A stretch of 64,000 bases of DNA, taken from Bacillota bacterium. Lineage in GTDB: Bacteria > Bacillota > Clostridia > Christensenellales > CAG-314. How positions within the stretch are numbered: position 1 is the first letter of the stretch; every line of letters begins with the position of its first letter. The notes beneath the pieces were generated by a model. It was given only the letters and a program-made list of their open reading frames with translations, searched no databases and was not told the DNA's origin. The DNA is taken from contig JAEWZT010000005.1 in the NCBI GenBank assembly GCA_023458375.1, positions 53,054 through 117,053 on the forward strand, in the 5' to 3' direction. This document shows, one piece after another, positions 60,622 to 64,000 of the stretch. The position numbers and the translations under genes were made by a program.

Positions 60622-63600
60622 ATGTCAAAAATTAGAAAGCTAACAACGGTATGCCTGCTTGTTTTTCTGCTGATTTTTTCATTGGTTTTGACTTCTTGCG
60701 TAAAAAAAGATTTAACGCTTGACAAAACGACTGCGGAAATTGAAGCGGGCGATACTGTAACCGTTACAGTAAAATACGGCTCTTCAACGCTTAGCGGTGA
60801 GAAGCTAACCTGGTCTTTGGATAAAGAGGGAATAGTTGGTATTGAAGAGAAAGACGAAGGTTATCTTATTACGGGCGTTGTCAAGGGCGTAGTTACGGTA
60901 ACAATACGCTATGAAAAAGAAAACAAAGAGGTAAGCATAAAAATAACGGTAAACGACACAAAAGGCGATTATGCCGCCGCGCTTGCCGCAGCAAAAAAGA
61001 ACAAGCTTGCCGAGCTGACCGCTTTGCTTACGGCATATAAACAAGGCGATTACAGCTCTTCCAACTGGGCAATCTTGTCGGGATACATATCGGCGGCAAC
61101 CGTCACAGTCAACGACGCTACAACGGTAGAAGCCGTTAACGCCGTTGCCGTTGCAGACATAAGGACGGCATGCGAAAAGGTTTTGACCAAGGCGGCGGAA
61201 GAAAACGCACAGCTTAACGCCGCCAAAGCGGCAAAAACCGCAGAGTTAACAACTTTGCTTGCAGAATATAAACAAAGCGATTATTCTGAGGCTAATTGGG
61301 ATACTTTAAAAGAATATGTTTCAGCCGCAAAAGACAAGGTAAAAAATGCTGTGGACATTGTCGCCATTGACGCGGTTAGCAAAGAAGAAATCAAAGTTCA
61401 ATGCGACGCCGTATTAACCTTAGCCAAAGAGGCGGCTTTGTCGTTAGCGGAAGCCAAAACGGCAAAACAGGCGGAAATAGACGCGCTTTTTGCTACTTAT
61501 AAAGATTATGAATACAGCGGTACAAATTGGGAACGGATACAAAGCATTATTACAAGCGCAAAAGCTGCGGTTAAAGCCCTAACCAAGCTAAGCGATGTTC
61601 TTTCTTACAATGTCACAACAGTAAAATATGCTTGCGACGCTGTCAATACATATTCATACGAAGTTATGATTGCAAGAAGTATCAAAATAAATTCACTTAA
61701 CAACCTGCTTACAAGTTATAGTCAGGCAGATTATAGTTCTTCCAACTGGGCAGTATTGACGGGATATATTATAGCCGCTAAAAATACCGTAAATGGCGCG
61801 TCTTATATACCCGATATTGACGAAGTCAATGTGACGGCAGTTAAAGCGCAATGCGACGCCGTTAAAACAATAGTCCAAGAAGCGCAAGCGCTTGCGGCGG
61901 CAAAGACGGCTAAGGAAAGCGCTCTTACAGCTTTGCTTGCCACATACAGTCAGGCAAATTACAGCGCTTCCAATTGGACGACATTAGCGGGATATATAAC
62001 CGCTGCAAAAAATACTGTAAGCGGCGCTACAAATATTTCCATCGTTGAAGCGGTCAGTGTAAACGGCGTTAAAACTCAATGTGACGCCGTTAAAACAATA
62101 GCCCAAGAAGCGCAAGAACTTGCAGACGCAAAGACTGACAAGGTAAACGAACTTACAGCTTTGCAAAATACTTATGTGGAAGAGAACTACGGCAGTGCAA
62201 ACTGGACAGCTTTGACGGGATATGTTTCTTCCGCCAAAGCTACAATTAACAGTTATACCAGCATAGCCGACGTTAGCGCGTTTAGCGTAAGCGGCGTTAA
62301 AACTCAATGCGACGCCCTTTCAAAAGACGCGCTTATAGCCGCTAAAAATACTAAAAAAGGTGACCTTGACGACCTGCTTGACGATTATGACCAAGATAGT
62401 TACAGCACCCTAAACTGGGGAAAGCTTAACGGCTATATAACTGCCGCCAAAAACGCGGTTGATGCTTTGGCCACCAAAACTGATGTAAACGGATTTAACG
62501 TAAACGCTATAAAGTCTCAATGCGACGAAGTCAAATGCCTCGTGCCCGTTGCGAGCGTTGCCGAGCTTATAGCCGCCATAAGCGACGATGAGGGCGACGG
62601 CATATTGCTAACGGCAGACATTGAGGAGGACATAACTGTTGACGTTGACAAGCCGGACCTTGAAATCAACCTCGGAGGTCATACTACCGGCAGAATAACC
62701 ATAGGCAGTTCTATTTTTGCAAGAAAAATGTTAAGAACGGCCGACAGCGAAGCAACTATAATAATTAAAGGCGGGAAGATTGAAACCGACGAAGAGTACG
62801 GCATAGTGGTGCAAGGCGGAAGTTCGGTAAGTATTTATTTATCAGGTCTTACCGTAGAGGCAGAAATTGCGGCACTATATACGAACGGGATTTACAGCGG
62901 CGCTTCAATTGTCGGGGAAAACTGTACTTTTAAGGGCAAACAAGCAAATATCAGCGCAGGCGCTTACCTTGCCGCAAATTACATCTATGACTTTACGGAA
63001 TGTACGTTCGAAGGCGCAGGCGGTATTCACATTAAGAGCGGAACGCTTGCTCTTAGCGGCTGCACTTTAACCGCAAACGGTGATTACTCCGCCCCTTCTT
63101 ACGTCGCCGACGGATTCAAAATCACAGGCAACGGCTTAATGGTAGAGCCTACCTTAGGTTATACAGAAACCTTAAATATAATTGTTGACAGCTGCGCTAT
63201 AACGAGCGCAAATGGTAACTCTATTGAAGAATATGCTCTTGCCGCCGAAGACGAAACACCTATTGCATACGCGTCAATAATTATAAGGGGCAACTGCATA
63301 GGCACATTAAGCAATATTAAATCTCAAAACAATGTAATTGAAGCCCATGTCAATACTCTTGATCAGCTTACAGACGCAATTAAAGTTAATTGGACTAAAA
63401 GAATTGTTCTAATAGACGATATAACGGGCATTGACAAGCAAATCGTTATTGACAGAGCCCTTGTTTTAGACGGAAGCAATTATCGCTTAGCTTTTGCCGC
63501 TGATATGGATGTAAAATCCGGCGTCTTGATTCGAACAAATAATGTAACTGTCAAAAATCTAACAGTTGACAGAGGCATGACGGTAAAGAATTGGAAAAGC

Positions 63601-64000
63601 GCCTATGCTCTTCAAGTATATGACGCTGAAAGCGTAGTGCTGGAAAACGTTACCTTAACCAAGGGCGACGGCGGACTTTTAGTCAACGGTTCTACTGTTA
63701 CGGTTAAAGGAACGCTTGATGTAAGCGGAAACTATTTTGGCGGCATTGAGATTGGAAAAGGCGGCGGTGTCGCCTCAGACAGCATACTAACGCTGGATAC
63801 AGGCGCGGAAATTGTTAATACCACCGAGTTTTGCGATACTCCCACAATTTGGATTGAACAAGACGACGAAGGTGAGTATTTGGGAGAGCTTAAAGCGGGA
63901 GAATTTGTTATCTATAATAAGTTTATAGAAAGCAAAAATCAGCTGTTCTATTATTTAAGCGAAGACCTTTCAAAGGCAATTGTGAGCGTAAAGACTTATG
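60622..64000 (+). CDS. Giant repeat lipoprotein, N-terminal part (runs off right edge)
   Basis: Open from the ATG at 60622, behind GGAGG, to the end of the window: 1126 codons with no stop. Signal peptide with lipobox LTSC (Cys 26). Domains in order: Ig-like (Big_2-like, about 30-112: DKTTAEIEAGDTVTVTVKY), seven helical FIVAR-like repeats of about 75 residues (115-640), and a right-handed beta-helix-like region (from about 645) with GG/N-rich rungs. The architecture is that of a surface-exposed adhesin or polysaccharide-binding/lyase-like protein; no catalytic motif was recognised. Minus-strand frames inside are shadows. Confidence 0.9.
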   Translation, partial: MSKIRKLTTVCLLVFLLIFSLVLTSCVKKDLTLDKTTAEIEAGDTVTVTVKYGSSTLSGEKLTWSLDKEGIVGIEEKDEGYLITGVVKGVVTVTIRYEKENKEVSIKITVNDTKGDYAAALAAAKKNKLAELTALLTAYKQGDYSSSNWAILSGYISAATVTVNDATTVEAVNAVAVADIRTACEKVLTKAAEENAQLNAAKAAKTAELTTLLAEYKQSDYSEANWDTLKEYVSAAKDKVKNAVDIVAIDAVSKEEIKVQCDAVLTLAKEAALSLAEAKTAKQAEIDALFATYKDYEYSGTNWERIQSIITSAKAAVKALTKLSDVLSYNVTTVKYACDAVNTYSYEVMIARSIKINSLNNLLTSYSQADYSSSNWAVLTGYIIAAKNTVNGASYIPDIDEVNVTAVKAQCDAVKTIVQEAQALAAAKTAKESALTALLATYSQANYSASNWTTLAGYITAAKNTVSGATNISIVEAVSVNGVKTQCDAVKTIAQEAQELADAKTDKVNELTALQNTYVEENYGSANWTALTGYVSSAKATINSYTSIADVSAFSVSGVKTQCDALSKDALIAAKNTKKGDLDDLLDDYDQDSYSTLNWGKLNGYITAAKNAVDALATKTDVNGFNVNAIKSQCDEVKCLVPVASVAELIAAISDDEGDGILLTADIEEDITVDVDKPDLEINLGGHTTGRITIGSSIFARKMLRTADSEATIIIKGGKIETDEEYGIVVQGGSSVSIYLSGLTVEAEIAALYTNGIYSGASIVGENCTFKGKQANISAGAYLAANYIYDFTECTFEGAGGIHIKSGTLALSGCTLTANGDYSAPSYVADGFKITGNGLMVEPTLGYTETLNIIVDSCAITSANGNSIEEYALAAEDETPIAYASIIIRGNCIGTLSNIKSQNNVIEAHVNTLDQLTDAIKVNWTKRIVLIDDITGIDKQIVIDRALVLDGSNYRLAFAADMDVKSGVLIRTNNVTVKNLTVDRGMTVKNWKSAYALQVYDAESVVLENVTLTKGDGGLLVNGSTVTVKGTLDVSGNYFGGIEIGKGGGVASDSILTLDTGAEIVNTTEFCDTPTIWIEQDDEGEYLGELKAGEFVIYNKFIESKNQLFYYLSEDLSKAIVSVKTY
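60964..62544 (+). repeat. Seven tandem FIVAR-like protein repeats
   Basis: Seven copies of about 225 bp. Each encodes AKxxKxxELTxLLxxYxQ-YSxxNWxxLxGYIxAAK, then a variable loop and VKxQCDAV. The Asn-Trp pair is invariant, and the Cys occurs in all seven. Copies 4 and 5 are nearly identical in DNA at their ends (around 61848-61890 and 62070-62115), suggesting recent duplication. Confidence 0.85.

Noticed and set aside
61693..62307. Minus-strand frames inside the giant lipoprotein gene
   Set aside because: They repeat with the 225-bp period of the FIVAR-like array, as shadows of a repetitive coding strand do.
1..64000. CRISPR arrays, transposases, rRNA genes
   Set aside because: Looked for on both strands; no regularly spaced direct repeats, transposase-like proteins or rRNA segments were recognised.

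Overview
The window looks like a chromosomal segment of an anaerobic, low-to-mid GC Firmicute of class Clostridia, probably an uncultured gut-type lineage. The signs are: sporulation genes (spoIVA, sigG, a YlmC/YmxH protein), the rpmB-yloU-yloV arrangement, a DegV/FakB protein, an M-box/mgtE unit, strong Shine-Dalgarno sites, and near-consensus sigma-A promoters that often have an extended -10 (TGn). No phage, insertion sequence, CRISPR array or rRNA was seen. Taxonomy below class level is not supported by anything I can compute here.

Layout. 1-816: 5' part of an unknown gene running off the left edge (minus). 1.2-9 kb: housekeeping operons (rarA, an ABC-2 exporter, tyrS; then YigZ-recX-acpS-EamA transporter). 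9.4-13.3 kb: PAP2 phosphatase, rpmB (minus), yloU, fakA-like yloV. 13.4-22.7 kb: heterodimeric ABC exporter (minus), YcxB-like protein, SLC13/ArsB-like permease, AT-rich lipoprotein, amidase, GNAT, DUF488. 23.1-23.5 kb: tRNA operon Gly-Cys-Leu (minus). 23.7-36.1 kb: HtrA-like lipoprotein, DegV/FakB, a degenerate IlvD/Edd paralogue, sigG, YmxH-like, RluA-type synthase, der, BspA-like repeat lipoprotein, spoIVA. 36.6-42.7 kb: adenine deaminase, three membrane proteins (one YhhN-like, one DUF1461/Lit-like), Mg riboswitch plus mgtE.

42.7-59.2 kb is the most coherent and interesting block. A TetR gene sits between two divergent transcription units. Leftward: maoC/phaJ-type hydratase, acyl-CoA dehydrogenase, etfB, etfA. 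Rightward: thiolase, SDR reductase, a KAS III-like enzyme, a complete LIV-type ABC importer (livH, livM, a livG carrying a 225-residue charged helical N-terminal extension, livF, livK), an alpha/beta hydrolase, a butyryl/4-hydroxybutyrate-type CoA-transferase and a second alpha/beta hydrolase. The enzymes add up to every step between two acetyl-CoA and butyrate. The 3-hydroxybutyryl-CoA steps are by an SDR reductase and a PhaJ-type hydratase, both (R)-specific families, in place of the usual (S)-specific Hbd and Crt, which are absent here. The embedded importer suggests the pathway may run on an imported short acid such as a 3-hydroxyacid, dismutating it to acetate and butyrate; that part is inference.

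59.2-64 kb: YfcE-like phosphodiesterase, XRE repressor (minus), and the first 1126 codons of a very large lipoprotein with an Ig-like domain, seven FIVAR-like repeats and a beta-helix, running off the right edge.

A recurring regulatory theme is a set of short genes whose ATG lies only 6-7 nt after the -10 hexamer with no Shine-Dalgarno sequence, predicting leaderless mRNAs next to conventional SD-led genes.
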